Shown: positions 43,314-51,152 of the stretch, piece after piece | How positions within the stretch are numbered: position 1 is the first letter of the stretch | How the letters are laid out: each line of letters starts with the position of its first letter | The notes under the pieces: generated by a model | What the model was told of the DNA's origin: nothing | Databases searched by the model: none | The model's input: the letters and a program-made list of their open reading frames with translations, nothing else | Position numbers and translations under genes: made by a program | DNA from: Microvirga sp. Mcv34 | GTDB taxonomy: Bacteria; Pseudomonadota; Alphaproteobacteria; Rhizobiales; Beijerinckiaceae | DNA length: 56,829 nucleotides | Direction of reading: 5' to 3' | Assembly (NCBI RefSeq): GCF_024519725.1 | Contig: NZ_JALJRK010000037.1 | Coordinates: 1-56,829 of the forward strand

Positions 43314-43724
43314 ATGTCTTGGCTTAATCAAATCTCCCTCTGCGGGATCGTGAAGGGCGATATCAGCATCAAATCCTTCGACGGTTCGGGAGGGATGATT
43401 GCTGAGTTCACCCTCACGACCAAGGCGTCCTTCACCAAGGGAAAGGGCTCTCCGAAAGCCTCTGTCGTAGAGAAGGACGAGAACCACCGGATCGTGGTCC
43501 ACTCAAAGGAGATCATCACCGATGAGATCCAGGGCGTTCTCAAAGAGGGCGACTGGGTTACCTTGAGCGGCCGTCTTCAATACCGCGCCGAGAATGAGGG
43601 GGAAACTGGATCTCCCTACATCTCCATTAAGCGCGGCAACCACTTCAATCGATTCAATTTTGCTCCCGCCGATACGGCGGAAGTGAATCCCGAGCGGGCT
43701 GCTCCCAGCGAGCTTGCCGCATGA
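43314..43724 (+). CDS. ssb: Single-stranded DNA-binding protein (SSB-like)
   Basis: This 136-residue OB-fold protein has the SSB order of strands: MSWLNQISLCGIVKGDISIK, MIAEFTLTTKASFT, NHRIVVHSKEIITDEIQGVL, KEGDWVTLSGRLQYR and SPYISIKRGNHFNRF. GDWVTLSGRL is the hallmark L45-to-strand-5 stretch. The C-terminus (SELAA) lacks the acidic DDDIPF tip that recruits partner proteins, which is unusual. The ATG at 43314 has GGAGA upstream; the open frame extends to 43287. SSB would coat the incoming or lagging strand. Its stop overlaps the next gene's start (ATGA). Confidence 0.85.
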   Translation: MSWLNQISLCGIVKGDISIKSFDGSGGMIAEFTLTTKASFTKGKGSPKASVVEKDENHRIVVHSKEIITDEIQGVLKEGDWVTLSGRLQYRAENEGETGSPYISIKRGNHFNRFNFAPADTAEVNPERAAPSELAA

Positions 43725-44197
43725 CCCTTCGTCTCGTCTCCTCGACGGATCGAGTTTCCCACCCCTCCAACAAGCCACGTGAAGGTTTCCTAACTATGGT
43801 CCCCCAGCCCAAACCCGATGACTCAGGATCGCGCGTCGTCGTTACCAAAGTGGTCGTCGAGCAATACGCCGTTGAAGGCCAGCAGACGCCAGCCAGCATC
43901 ATCTCCAGCCTCGAGCGGCAGCTTGGCGACCAGTTCACCCTGAAGCGCATTTCCATAGCCGAGCCATCCGAGGGTGGCCTGATGGGCGCTCACGTCCTGA
44001 AAGAATATGACGCGAACGGCAAGGATCTGGCCCGTCGCAGTGCAGACATTGTCGACCGTGACAACAAGCTGATCGTCCGTTTCCGGTTCGACGGCGAAGA
44101 GATTGCCGGAATCGAGTTCAAGGGCAACGGAAGCGCAAAAGCAGTGATTGCGCCGCAGCTCGCAGCGCTCTGGCGTGACGGTTCAATCGAGATTTGA
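43721..44197 (+). CDS. Hypothetical protein coupled to ssb
   Basis: This 158-residue protein has an ATG that overlaps the ssb stop codon, so translation is probably coupled. No domain is recognised. The C-terminal half forms an alpha/beta pattern (RVVVTKVVVEQYAVEGQQTP, then DRDNKLIVRFRFDGEEIAGI, then GNGSAKAVIAPQLAALWRDG). The first 25 residues are polar, and an alternative ATG lies at 43796. It has no signal or membrane segment. A partner of SSB is possible from coupling alone. Confidence 0.6.
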   Translation: MTLRLVSSTDRVSHPSNKPREGFLTMVPQPKPDDSGSRVVVTKVVVEQYAVEGQQTPASIISSLERQLGDQFTLKRISIAEPSEGGLMGAHVLKEYDANGKDLARRSADIVDRDNKLIVRFRFDGEEIAGIEFKGNGSAKAVIAPQLAALWRDGSIEI

Positions 44198-44199
44198 AA

Positions 44200-44520
44200 G
44201 TGGCGGGAACCCAAACCCCAAAAATTCTGACGGCCGAGGGCCGGATCGTCTTTGTCGATTTCGAGACAAAGACGGTCCACCCGACGACCGATACAGGATC
44301 AGCGGACACCGTGATCATCGGAGCACTGACTCCGGAGGGCGCGGTGAACGTGGGCGGCCGGGTTTACCGATTCATCGACATCGCTGGCAAACGTCCTGAC
44401 GTCGCTGTCAGGGCGGGCCGCCTCATCGCGCTAATCGGCACAGAGGCACGCCAGGAGCCCGCCACCCAGAAGGTCGCCGTACGAAGTCCCGAGAGGGCCC
44501 TAGAGCCCACCGGAGGTTAG
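44200..44520 (+). CDS. Small hypothetical protein upstream of the second UvrD helicase
   Basis: This ORF of about 106 residues starts from GTG at 44200 (or TTG at 44194, overlapping the previous stop). The product begins AGTQTPKILTAEGRIVFVDF, has strand-rich middle residues and a polar tail. No ribosome site is clear and no family is recognised. It bridges ssb's partner and the helicase gene without gaps, so co-transcription is likely. Confidence 0.5.
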   Translation: MAGTQTPKILTAEGRIVFVDFETKTVHPTTDTGSADTVIIGALTPEGAVNVGGRVYRFIDIAGKRPDVAVRAGRLIALIGTEARQEPATQKVAVRSPERALEPTGG

Positions 44521-44534
44521 AAGGATAGGTTCCC

Positions 44535-46691
44535 ATGTCTCTCGATCTCGTTTCTGCCAATCCCTTTGATCAGTTTGATCTCGACGAGTCCGAGACCCCG
44601 TTCCTGCCTTCAACGCCCGACTACGCTCTGGAGGACGATGTTTTCTCCGAGATCGAAGATCATAGCTCCCTTGGGCATGCTGCGGTCTTCGATGCGGAGG
44701 AATCCCGCGCCAAAGCCCTTACCAGCCTCATCGAGATCCAGGAGGCTGCCGTCACCCACGGGATTGATCCCCTTCTGATCCTGGCCGGCGCCGGAACCGG
44801 CAAAACGAAGTCCCTCACCTCCCGCATCGGGTTTCTCGTGGGCTCCCAGCGAGTTCAGCCCCATCAGGTCCTGGCTGTTACGTTCACCCGTAAAGCCTCC
44901 CAGGAGATGAAACACCGCCTTGCCGCCATGATGGGCCCGGTGGCGAAAGCCATGGACGTCGGTACCTTCCACGCCATTTCGGCTCGCCTCCTCCGGGACA
45001 ATGCGGATCGGGCCGGGCTGGAGCCCAACTTTTCCGTCCTCGACGCTGACGACCAGAAGAACGTCGTCAAGGATTGCTATGCCAGCCTGTCCTATGGCGA
45101 GCACATCATTCCCCCGGATTCCACCGACTCCCGCCGCCAGGTCGATTATGCGTTCATCCTCGACTGCATCGAGGCCAAGAAAACCGGCCGCGGCTTCCCG
45201 CCGAACTTCAACCGCGGCACATTCCTGACGCCTCACGGAATCGAGCAGATGTACCACCGCTACGAGCGTTCCAAAGAGCGCATGAACGCGGTCGACTACA
45301 ACGATATCCTGATCAAATGCCGGGACCTTCTGCGCGACGACGAGGCAGTCCGCCGGTACTATCAGACCCTCTGGCGTGCCGTCCTGGTCGACGAGTATCA
45401 GGACACCAATGACATTCAGCAGGAATGGCTCGATTTGATCACCGACCATGGGCAGGGCTGCTATTTCACCTGCGTCGGAGACGACGACCAGTCCGTCTAC
45501 AGCTTCCGTGGCGCCAACATCGACAACATTCTCAGTTTTGCCGACCGCTACCCCGGCGCCCGGATCATTCGCCTGGAGCAGAACTTCCGCTCGACCCGTG
45601 CCATCCTTGATGCCGCGAACCATGTGATCGCCGGAAACGAGAGCCGTCACGGCAAGGCCCTCTTCACCAAGGGGACCCAGGGTAGCCCTGTTCTCGTCCA
45701 TGAATTCTCGGAAGACCGAGGGGAGGTCTCCTGGATCGTCGACGACATCGAGAGGAAGCTCAAGGGCGGGATGCGCCCGAGCCAGATTGCGATCATCTCC
45801 CGCGCCTCTATGGAGCTCAATGGCTTCCAGCCGGCGCTGACCATGCGCCGGGTCCCCTTCACAGTCACGGCAGGGCGCAAGTACAACCAGACTGCGGAGA
45901 TCAAGACCCTCTCGGCCTATCTCCGCCTGATGCTGAATCGTTCCGACAACGCTGCCTTCGAATATGCGATTGATGCCAAACCCAGAGGGTTCGGCAAGGA
46001 AAGCCTCGCTAAGCTGTCGGATACCGCCCGGATCACCGAACTTCCGATGATCGACATTCTGGCCGACCAGATTCGAAATGGAGCAATCCGGAAGGCCGCT
46101 GTCGAGAAGGTCAAGGCCTTCATCGAGTTCATCGACGAGATCGGTGATGACTACCGTCTTGGCGTTCCGCTCGACGAAGTGATCCGGAAAGTCATCGCTG
46201 AGTGCGGCATCAAAGAGCACGTCCAGGAACTCCGTGAGAAAGCCGAGAACCAGTCAGACCGCAAGAAGGCCGATCAGTTCCGCAAGCAGGCTTCGGCCAT
46301 CGAAGAGCGGGTCGAACAGTACCTCTTCCATGCCAAGGAACAGACGAACATCCAGGATTTCGTCGACTCGATGAGCTTGCTGGAGACGGACAGCTCTGTC
46401 GATGACGCCGTCTGGCTCGGCACGATTCATGCGGCCAAGGGCCTGGAGTTCGATTATGTCTACCTGGTCGGCTGGGAGGAAGGGATCTTCCCTGTCGTTC
46501 GCCCCGATACCGACCTCGAGGAGGAGCGGCGTTTGGCCTATGTGGCGATGACCCGCGCCAAGCTCAGCCTTCTGATCAGCTATGCCAAAAGCCGGATCAA
46601 TCGAACGAACGACGGATCAGAACGGCGCCCGAACGTCTACATTAACGATATCATCGAAGCCAATCTGTGCACGTTCAAGCAGTTCCATTAG
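44535..46691 (+). CDS. UvrD/PcrA-type superfamily 1 DNA helicase (second copy)
   Basis: This 718-residue helicase has a 75-residue acidic N-terminal extension, motif I LAGAGTGKTKSLTSRIGFLV at about 82-101, VTFTRKASQEMKHRLAA, DYNDILIKCRDLL, motif II VLVDEYQDTNDIQQEWL at about 282-298, CVGDDDQSVYSFRGANIDNI, and the C-terminal motifs LGTIHAAKGLEFDYVYLVGW (about 630) and RRLAYVAMTRAKLSLLISY. It is closer to full-length PcrA than the copy at 27219. It could unwind DNA at the nicked oriT, assist rolling-circle replacement synthesis, or repair. AAGGA precedes the ATG. It ends the ssb operon. Confidence 0.93.
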   Translation: MSLDLVSANPFDQFDLDESETPFLPSTPDYALEDDVFSEIEDHSSLGHAAVFDAEESRAKALTSLIEIQEAAVTHGIDPLLILAGAGTGKTKSLTSRIGFLVGSQRVQPHQVLAVTFTRKASQEMKHRLAAMMGPVAKAMDVGTFHAISARLLRDNADRAGLEPNFSVLDADDQKNVVKDCYASLSYGEHIIPPDSTDSRRQVDYAFILDCIEAKKTGRGFPPNFNRGTFLTPHGIEQMYHRYERSKERMNAVDYNDILIKCRDLLRDDEAVRRYYQTLWRAVLVDEYQDTNDIQQEWLDLITDHGQGCYFTCVGDDDQSVYSFRGANIDNILSFADRYPGARIIRLEQNFRSTRAILDAANHVIAGNESRHGKALFTKGTQGSPVLVHEFSEDRGEVSWIVDDIERKLKGGMRPSQIAIISRASMELNGFQPALTMRRVPFTVTAGRKYNQTAEIKTLSAYLRLMLNRSDNAAFEYAIDAKPRGFGKESLAKLSDTARITELPMIDILADQIRNGAIRKAAVEKVKAFIEFIDEIGDDYRLGVPLDEVIRKVIAECGIKEHVQELREKAENQSDRKKADQFRKQASAIEERVEQYLFHAKEQTNIQDFVDSMSLLETDSSVDDAVWLGTIHAAKGLEFDYVYLVGWEEGIFPVVRPDTDLEEERRLAYVAMTRAKLSLLISYAKSRINRTNDGSERRPNVYINDIIEANLCTFKQFH

Positions 46692-46766
46692 AGCAATGCG
46701 CTTGCTTCCTTTCCCGAAGCAGGAGTTGAGGATATGACCTTTTAATTCCCCAGGTAGGATTTCACG

Positions 46767-47324
46767 ATGATGAAGACCCTTTTGACCTTTCTCGCAGCGA
46801 CGTTCGCTCTTTCCGGCGCTGCTCTCGCTCAGGACTGGCAGGTTCTGACCTACGGCAATCTGCGCAAGCCTTCTGCCGAGACCCCGGCGATGACCCAGAT
46901 CTGGGGCGATCTTATTGCGGACAACAATCGCTACTTCCGCGACGAACTGAAGGATCCCCGGTTCAAGACGGGCAACGCCCCGGCCGAGTTCCTGTCCCAC
47001 ACGTTCACAGACGGCCAGGAGCAGATCACCGTCAGCCTGATCAACATCGCCCGTCGGTGCGATAACGGTGCGAACTCGGCTTCGAGCACCGACATCCACG
47101 GCATCTGCCCGCTGCGGGTCGTGGTGACCGGGCCCGGCGGCTCCAAGACCACGCGGACGACGGGTTGTTTCCTCGTGGTCCCGCCGGGCGATCCCTCCGG
47201 CCTTGATCCGCGCAAGAACGCGACCTTTGCCGCATACGACCCGAAGCAGCGGACCGTTACGATCCGCGCTCTTCGGGAGGGCCGTCCGCTGAACGGCTGC
47301 ACCGCAACGCTGAAAATCAGCTAA
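46767..47324 (+). CDS. Exported hypothetical protein
   Basis: This 185-residue protein has a signal peptide (LLTFLAATFALSGAALAQ, cut near residue 22). The mature domain has four cysteines (IARRCDNG, HGICPLRVVV, TTGCFLVVPPG, LNGCTATLKIS), likely forming two disulfides, in a strand-rich fold. It lies between the second UvrD gene and virB6. Its place beside a transfer gene and its periplasmic fate suggest an envelope accessory such as exclusion or channel support, but no known family is recognised. Confidence 0.7.
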   Translation: MMKTLLTFLAATFALSGAALAQDWQVLTYGNLRKPSAETPAMTQIWGDLIADNNRYFRDELKDPRFKTGNAPAEFLSHTFTDGQEQITVSLINIARRCDNGANSASSTDIHGICPLRVVVTGPGGSKTTRTTGCFLVVPPGDPSGLDPRKNATFAAYDPKQRTVTIRALREGRPLNGCTATLKIS

Positions 47325-47343
47325 GGCACCGTCCCGAAGTAAA

Positions 47344-47361
47344 GGCTATAAAGACGAATTA
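47344..47361 (+). promoter_or_regulatory. Promoter-like element GGCTATAAAGACGAATTA before virB6
   Basis: GGCTATAAAGA with an adjacent CGAATTA matches the element before the VirB7-like gene. A terminator begins only 24 bases downstream, so the transcript would be about 70 bases long unless read-through occurs. Confidence 0.45.
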
Positions 47362-47384
47362 AAACGTGTATTCCTGATAGAAAG

Positions 47385-47430
47385 AGGGCTGGCGCCGTGG
47401 TAACCCACGATATGGCGTCAGCCCTTTTTT
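47385..47430 (+). terminator. Long hairpin terminator between a promoter-like element and virB6
   Basis: AGGGCTGGCGCC (47385-47396) pairs with GGCGTCAGCCCT (47414-47425), 12 pairs with one G-T. An inner GTGG/CCAC stem and a TTTTTT run are present. It could end the 46767 gene, act as an attenuator for virB6, or define a short RNA. Confidence 0.85.
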
Positions 47431-47475
47431 GTTGAAGGGCCGATGATTTGAGAACGCAACCACGGTATCGGCTGA

Positions 47476-49362
47476 ATGAGAATGAGCGCCCCCTTACGCT
47501 GGATTGCCTTCCTGGCGATCCTCATGGTCGGATATGTCGGCTTCATATCAGAGGCTTGGGCTGGGAGGTCGCAACTCGGTCCCAAGACGAATTACTCGGC
47601 CAGCGACATCGCCAACGCCGTTCGCAACTCCAATCTCAATCCGAGCCTGCGCCAGTATGCCGACCAGATGGGCAACCTCGGGATGTTCGAATCCTCAGGT
47701 AATGCCGGCATCTATAACGGGAGTTGCTGCACGGGCATTTTTCAGCTCAACCGCTCCAATTTGGCTGCCGCCGGCTACACGCCCGAGGAATATGCAAACG
47801 CAGGGCTGGACGAGCAGGTAAGGGTATGGGCCAACCTGACCAACCAAGGAGCCAACACGGCCGTCGTTCGCCAACTGCAACAGATGGGGACCTTCGACGG
47901 CCAGCCGGTCGATGGCGCGATGATAATGGCCTGCATTCAGCTTGGTACAGGCAACTGTCAAAGGATGGTCCAGTCCGGCAAATGCTCCGGCTTCTCAGAC
48001 ATTAACGGAACCACGATCTGCGGGATGGCTCAAAAGATGCGGAACGGAGCCTCTACTCCAACCGAGGTTTCCGACCCGTTCCAGAACATCGCGGAGGGAA
48101 CCGACACCTCCGATCTGTCCTCTCGCCCGGATCTCCAGGTTCAGGAATGCTGGGGCTGCGACGGCGTCGCCCGCGTTGTTGAGATCACCGGCCGCATCGG
48201 TCCTGCTCTCATCAACAAGTTCGGCACGGAGGCAGCGAAACTCATGGGGTTGATCTTCAGCATCGTCTTTGCGCTGCTGATCGCCGGCAGGCTGTTCTGG
48301 ATCTCCCGGTCGGGCGGATGGAACGACATCTTCTGGCTGGTCATGCGGTTTACCTTCGTGATCACGCTCATCGGGACTGGATCTGTCTACACCGAAATCG
48401 TCCGCCCCTATATTCTCGTCCCGTCCATGTCTCTCGGTGGGGAACTTGGAACAAAGTTGGCCAATGTTGGAAACAACGCCTTCAAGAACAACAAATCCAC
48501 CGGTGTATGCCGGTATGATCGGATCAGCGGAACCGACCAGGAAATCATCCGCGCCGGCGAGAGCGTGATCAAGCTGGTTTGCGCTGTTCACCTCACGGTC
48601 AACGAGGCGATCAAAAAGGGTTCGGAACCAGCAAGCAAAATCGAAACGGCTGACTCCTCAGTAAGAAGTACAATAGTCAGTTTTGCCCTATCGATCTTCT
48701 TCTTCATCGTCTTTGCGCTTTACTGGCTGGCGCTCTTGCTCTTCGCCTTCCAGATTGTCGAGGCGCTGGTTCGCATGGGCTTTTTCGTGGCTTTCGCCCC
48801 CTTCCTTGCCTATGCGTGGGTCTACAAGTCCACCCAGAAAACCTTCACCAACGCCCTACGGAGCTTCTTCTACGGTTCGGTTCTGCTCGTCATGTCGGGC
48901 CTCCTGTCAGCTATTGTGCTCTTCGTTCTCGCCCAGGGAATTGAGAAGGCAGGTAATCCGACCGCTATTTCGATCGGCAGCGCACAGGGAATGGGCAACG
49001 CCATCTACTTCCTGATCTATTCCTTTGCTACCGCAGCAATGGCCGCGTCGATTATGCGGGCCGCACCAAGCCTTGCCGCCTCGATCTCCAGCTACCAAGG
49101 CATGGCAGGCGAAAACTCGTTCGCTGCGGGCGCTGTCTCCAGCATCATGCATGGAGCCCGTGTGGCGGCCTCTCTGGGCGGAACAGTTGCCCTCGGCGCT
49201 GGAGGCCTGGCAGGCAGGGGTGCCGGGTTTGCCGGTCCCAAGGTCTGGGATTTCCTCAAGGGTGCCGCGAAGAATTCCCTTGGGGGCACCAAAGGAATTC
49301 CGAACATTCCTGGGGCGGCTTCGACCACACAAACGGTCAAAGCCTTCTCCGCTGGCCCCTAG
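47476..49362 (+). CDS. virB6: VirB6/TrbL-like membrane protein fused to a lysozyme-like transglycosylase domain
   Basis: This 628-residue protein joins two parts. After a signal segment (LRWIAFLAILMVGYVGFISE), residues 40-185 look like a lytic transglycosylase/lysozyme fold: QYADQMGNLGMFESSGNAGI with Glu 72 in the catalytic ESxGN position, CCTGIFQLNRSNLAAAGYTP, then GLDEQVRVWANLT. From about 250 there are at least six membrane segments typical of VirB6/TrbL (LMGLIFSIVFALLIAGRLFW, IFFFIVFALYWLALLLFAFQ, FYGSVLLVMSGLLSAIVLFV, YFLIYSFATAAMAASIMRA), with a Gly/Ala-rich tail. VirB6 forms part of the inner-membrane channel. The fused domain would supply the wall-cutting role of VirB1, for which no separate gene was found. 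The gene is displaced from the virB operon. Confidence 0.82.
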   Translation: MRMSAPLRWIAFLAILMVGYVGFISEAWAGRSQLGPKTNYSASDIANAVRNSNLNPSLRQYADQMGNLGMFESSGNAGIYNGSCCTGIFQLNRSNLAAAGYTPEEYANAGLDEQVRVWANLTNQGANTAVVRQLQQMGTFDGQPVDGAMIMACIQLGTGNCQRMVQSGKCSGFSDINGTTICGMAQKMRNGASTPTEVSDPFQNIAEGTDTSDLSSRPDLQVQECWGCDGVARVVEITGRIGPALINKFGTEAAKLMGLIFSIVFALLIAGRLFWISRSGGWNDIFWLVMRFTFVITLIGTGSVYTEIVRPYILVPSMSLGGELGTKLANVGNNAFKNNKSTGVCRYDRISGTDQEIIRAGESVIKLVCAVHLTVNEAIKKGSEPASKIETADSSVRSTIVSFALSIFFFIVFALYWLALLLFAFQIVEALVRMGFFVAFAPFLAYAWVYKSTQKTFTNALRSFFYGSVLLVMSGLLSAIVLFVLAQGIEKAGNPTAISIGSAQGMGNAIYFLIYSFATAAMAASIMRAAPSLAASISSYQGMAGENSFAAGAVSSIMHGARVAASLGGTVALGAGGLAGRGAGFAGPKVWDFLKGAAKNSLGGTKGIPNIPGAASTTQTVKAFSAGP

Positions 49363-49385
49363 CCGGATCGTTTTATAATCAAGAA

Positions 49386-49416
49386 GAGCCCTCGGCCGGA
49401 TGGCGCGAGGGCTTTT
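49386..49416 (+). terminator. Rho-independent terminator after virB6
   Basis: GCCCTCG (49388-49394) pairs with CGAGGGC (49406-49412), followed by TTTT and another T-rich run. It begins 25 bases past the virB6 stop. Confidence 0.85.
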
Positions 49417-49432
49417 GATTTTTTGAATTGGG

Positions 49433-49463
49433 TTGACAAGGACAGGCCCGGGAAACTCTTATG
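49433..49463 (+). promoter_or_regulatory. Candidate sigma-70 promoter for the 49560 gene
   Basis: A consensus -35 TTGACA at 49433-49438 is followed 18-19 bases later by TCTTATG, a weak -10. It lies about 100 bases before the ATG at 49560 and just after the virB6 terminator. Confidence 0.4.
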
Positions 49464-49559
49464 GGCCAAAGATCACTGGTGCCTGTTTTGAAATGTTATT
49501 GCTGATTAGTGAAGTGTGAAAATCGGGACGCTAGAATCCCCTAAAAGAAAGATCATCAC

Positions 49560-49901
49560 ATGTTCATCTTCGCCATCATCCTCGCTTTCCTCGCGCCGTT
49601 CTTCTGGCGTGTTTTCTGGAAGAGCTACGACGAGTTCGACGAGCTGGAAGACCGGTTTCTCGCCGGCTTGCCGGAGATCGTCGGACACATCATCGGCGCT
49701 CTCGTATTTGCCGCGCTCCTTGCGCTGGGACTCTACAAGGTCGCCGAGTTTTCGATCGAGGCTTCCTCTGGCACCGCAATCACGGTCGCGGCCGTGCTCC
49801 TGCGGCTTAATCTCGGCACCTTCGAGAGCCGGATCATCAGCAGGGTCGTCGCTTCGGTCCATGGCGGAGTGCTGGCCCTTAAGGCTCGGAGCATCCGGTA
49901 G
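49560..49901 (+). CDS. Small membrane protein of unknown function
   Basis: This 113-residue protein has an N-terminal hydrophobic helix (MFIFAIILAFLAPFFWRVFW) and a second one at about 40-60 (IVGHIIGALVFAALLALGLY), with a third weaker segment (GTAITVAAVLLRLNLG). An acidic stretch between them (SYDEFDELEDRF) is probably outside the bilayer. No family is recognised. It is a single-gene unit bracketed by its own promoter and a terminator. Small membrane proteins beside transfer genes are often exclusion factors, but nothing here proves that. Confidence 0.65.
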   Translation: MFIFAIILAFLAPFFWRVFWKSYDEFDELEDRFLAGLPEIVGHIIGALVFAALLALGLYKVAEFSIEASSGTAITVAAVLLRLNLGTFESRIISRVVASVHGGVLALKARSIR

Positions 49902-49911
49902 TCTTACCAAA

Positions 49912-49944
49912 ACGAAGGGGGCGGCCCGCTGGCCGCCCCCTTTT
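49912..49944. terminator. Bidirectional terminator between convergent small membrane genes
   Basis: GGGGGCGGCC (49917-49926), loop CGCT, GGCCGCCCCC (49931-49940), with TTTTC on the plus side and an A-rich AAAACGAA on the other. A perfect ten-pair stem serves the genes at 49560 (plus) and 49946 (minus). Confidence 0.9.
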
Positions 49945-49945
49945 C

Positions 49946-50245
49946 TTATTCGCCCTTCGTGTCCTCGTCTGGCCCCCTAGGTCGCCTCGGTTGTGCGTGG
50001 CGTACCAGCCCAATCAGTCTTCTGCGGGCCTCAGGCTCCCGCGCTCGCCAGCACAGCAAGCCGATCAGCCCGAACAAGACCACGACTGAAAGGCCTAAAA
50101 CAACTCTGATCACCAGCTCGCCCCCGGTTGAGGTCAAGAACGTGAGGCTCAGGTACCCCACCACCCCGATTACACCCAGCAGGGCAAGTTCAGCGCGGCG
50201 GCGGTACTTTCTGTCCCGGGTGCCGGAGGACTCGAACCAACTCAT
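49946..50245 (-). CDS. Small two-helix membrane protein
   Basis: This 99-residue protein has two hydrophobic helices (LALLGVIGVVGYLSLTFL and LVIRVVLGLSVVVLFGLIGL) between basic ends (RDRKYRRRAE and RRRLIGLVRHAQPRRPR), with an acidic tip (DEDTKGE). No family is recognised. It starts four bases after the upstream gene's stop and is therefore co-transcribed with it on the minus strand. Confidence 0.65.
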   Translation of the reverse strand: MSWFESSGTRDRKYRRRAELALLGVIGVVGYLSLTFLTSTGGELVIRVVLGLSVVVLFGLIGLLCWRAREPEARRRLIGLVRHAQPRRPRGPDEDTKGE

Positions 50246-50248
50246 GGC

Positions 50249-50566
50249 TTAGGCCCTATGGGTCCGAGAGGTTTCCTCCTCGAGGAGTTTGCGCTCGACA
50301 TACTGGCAAAGGCTCGGGTAGGTCACCAGGAACCCATCACCCGTCGGCTCCTCACGGCGGCAGAGAGCGGGCTTCAGGTTCTGATAGTCTGCCACCGAGC
50401 CCCAACACGCGAGGATATAGTCATAGATCCGCCCCTGCTGGATCTCTCGCTCCGAGATCTCGAAGTGGTGGATGAAAGGGGCGCCGTCAGAGTTCCTGAG
50501 GAAAATCACGCTGCACTTGGTTTTCGGCTCATCCTGGACGGCTCTAATTTTGGCTACGGCGTTCAT
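50249..50566 (-). CDS. Hypothetical protein upstream of the two-helix membrane protein
   Basis: This 105-residue soluble protein begins MNAVAKIRAVQDEPKTKCSV. The frame extends upstream to a TTG at 50614, but the ATG at 50566 is the first standard start. The middle contains IFLRNSDGAPFIHHFEISER and a helical IYDYILACWGSVADYQNLKP, with three scattered cysteines. No domain is recognised. Its 5' side lies next to the divergent gene at 50716 and the palindrome at 50619, which may control both. Confidence 0.55.
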   Translation of the reverse strand: MNAVAKIRAVQDEPKTKCSVIFLRNSDGAPFIHHFEISEREIQQGRIYDYILACWGSVADYQNLKPALCRREEPTGDGFLVTYPSLCQYVERKLLEEETSRTHRA

Positions 50567-50615
50567 CAGCGACAAGGCTCCATGAGAAAGTTTCGACCAC
50601 CTGGTAGAACTCAAA

Positions 50616-50634
50616 TTCGCAAATCAAGATTTGC
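50616..50634. promoter_or_regulatory. Palindrome GCAAATC-AA-GATTTGC in a divergent intergenic region
   Basis: GCAAATC (50619-50625) and GATTTGC (50628-50634) are perfect arms around AA. The left part, TTCGCAAATCAA, matches the motif at ssb (TTTGCGAATCAA) and at the relaxase start (TTTGCAAATCAA). It lies between the minus gene at 50566 and the plus gene at 50716 and is likely a regulator site. Confidence 0.55.
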
Positions 50635-50715
50635 AATGCGTTGGAAGGTCGTTATAACTCTTATCATAAAGGTTGGGTTAGAAGCACACATAAAAACCCA
50701 AAAGGGTTGGTTCCC

Positions 50716-51111
50716 ATGCGCGGCACACCATTTGCGATTGCCAACAGCTTCAAGAGCGCCTCGCTCGCTTTCATCTTCCTGGTTGAGATTGCTGCCCCGT
50801 ACTTGCCTGACTTCGCCGCAAGATACATCGTGGGCACGCTTCTCCCAATCAACGAGCGATATCCCATTATCCTTGTTCTCGTCGTGATCCTCGCGGCCCT
50901 CTTCATCGCAGCTTCCATGAAGGAGGTTCGCTATTGGATGAAGTTCGTTTTCAACGGCCTGGTCACACTGACCGTGATCACCGCTCCGATCGTCGTCCTC
51001 GCTCGATTTGTCCCCATCACTGTTGCTGTTGCTGTCGTAACCGTATTCTTCCTTCTGACTGGTCTTATCATCACCTTCCTCACTCCCCGGTCAGATAGCC
51101 GGCTAGCCTGA
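50716..51111 (+). CDS. Membrane protein of unknown function
   Basis: This 131-residue protein has about four hydrophobic segments (SLAFIFLVEIAAPYLPDF, PIILVLVVILAALFIAAS, FNGLVTLTVITAPIVVLARF, VAVAVVTVFFLLTGLIITFL) and a short polar tail. The ATG at 50716 was chosen; a TTG at 50641 would add 25 polar residues and overlap the regulatory palindrome. No family is recognised. It precedes the RecD-like gene by 41 bases. Confidence 0.65.
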   Translation: MRGTPFAIANSFKSASLAFIFLVEIAAPYLPDFAARYIVGTLLPINERYPIILVLVVILAALFIAASMKEVRYWMKFVFNGLVTLTVITAPIVVLARFVPITVAVAVVTVFFLLTGLIITFLTPRSDSRLA

Positions 51112-51152
51112 CGCTGGCTGGCTTTAACTCTAGCTTCTATCTCAGGACAGAA

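Noticed and set aside
44610..46220. A 536-residue open frame antisense to the second UvrD gene.
   Set aside because: The opposite frame holds all helicase motifs. The antisense product is a composition artefact of high GC.
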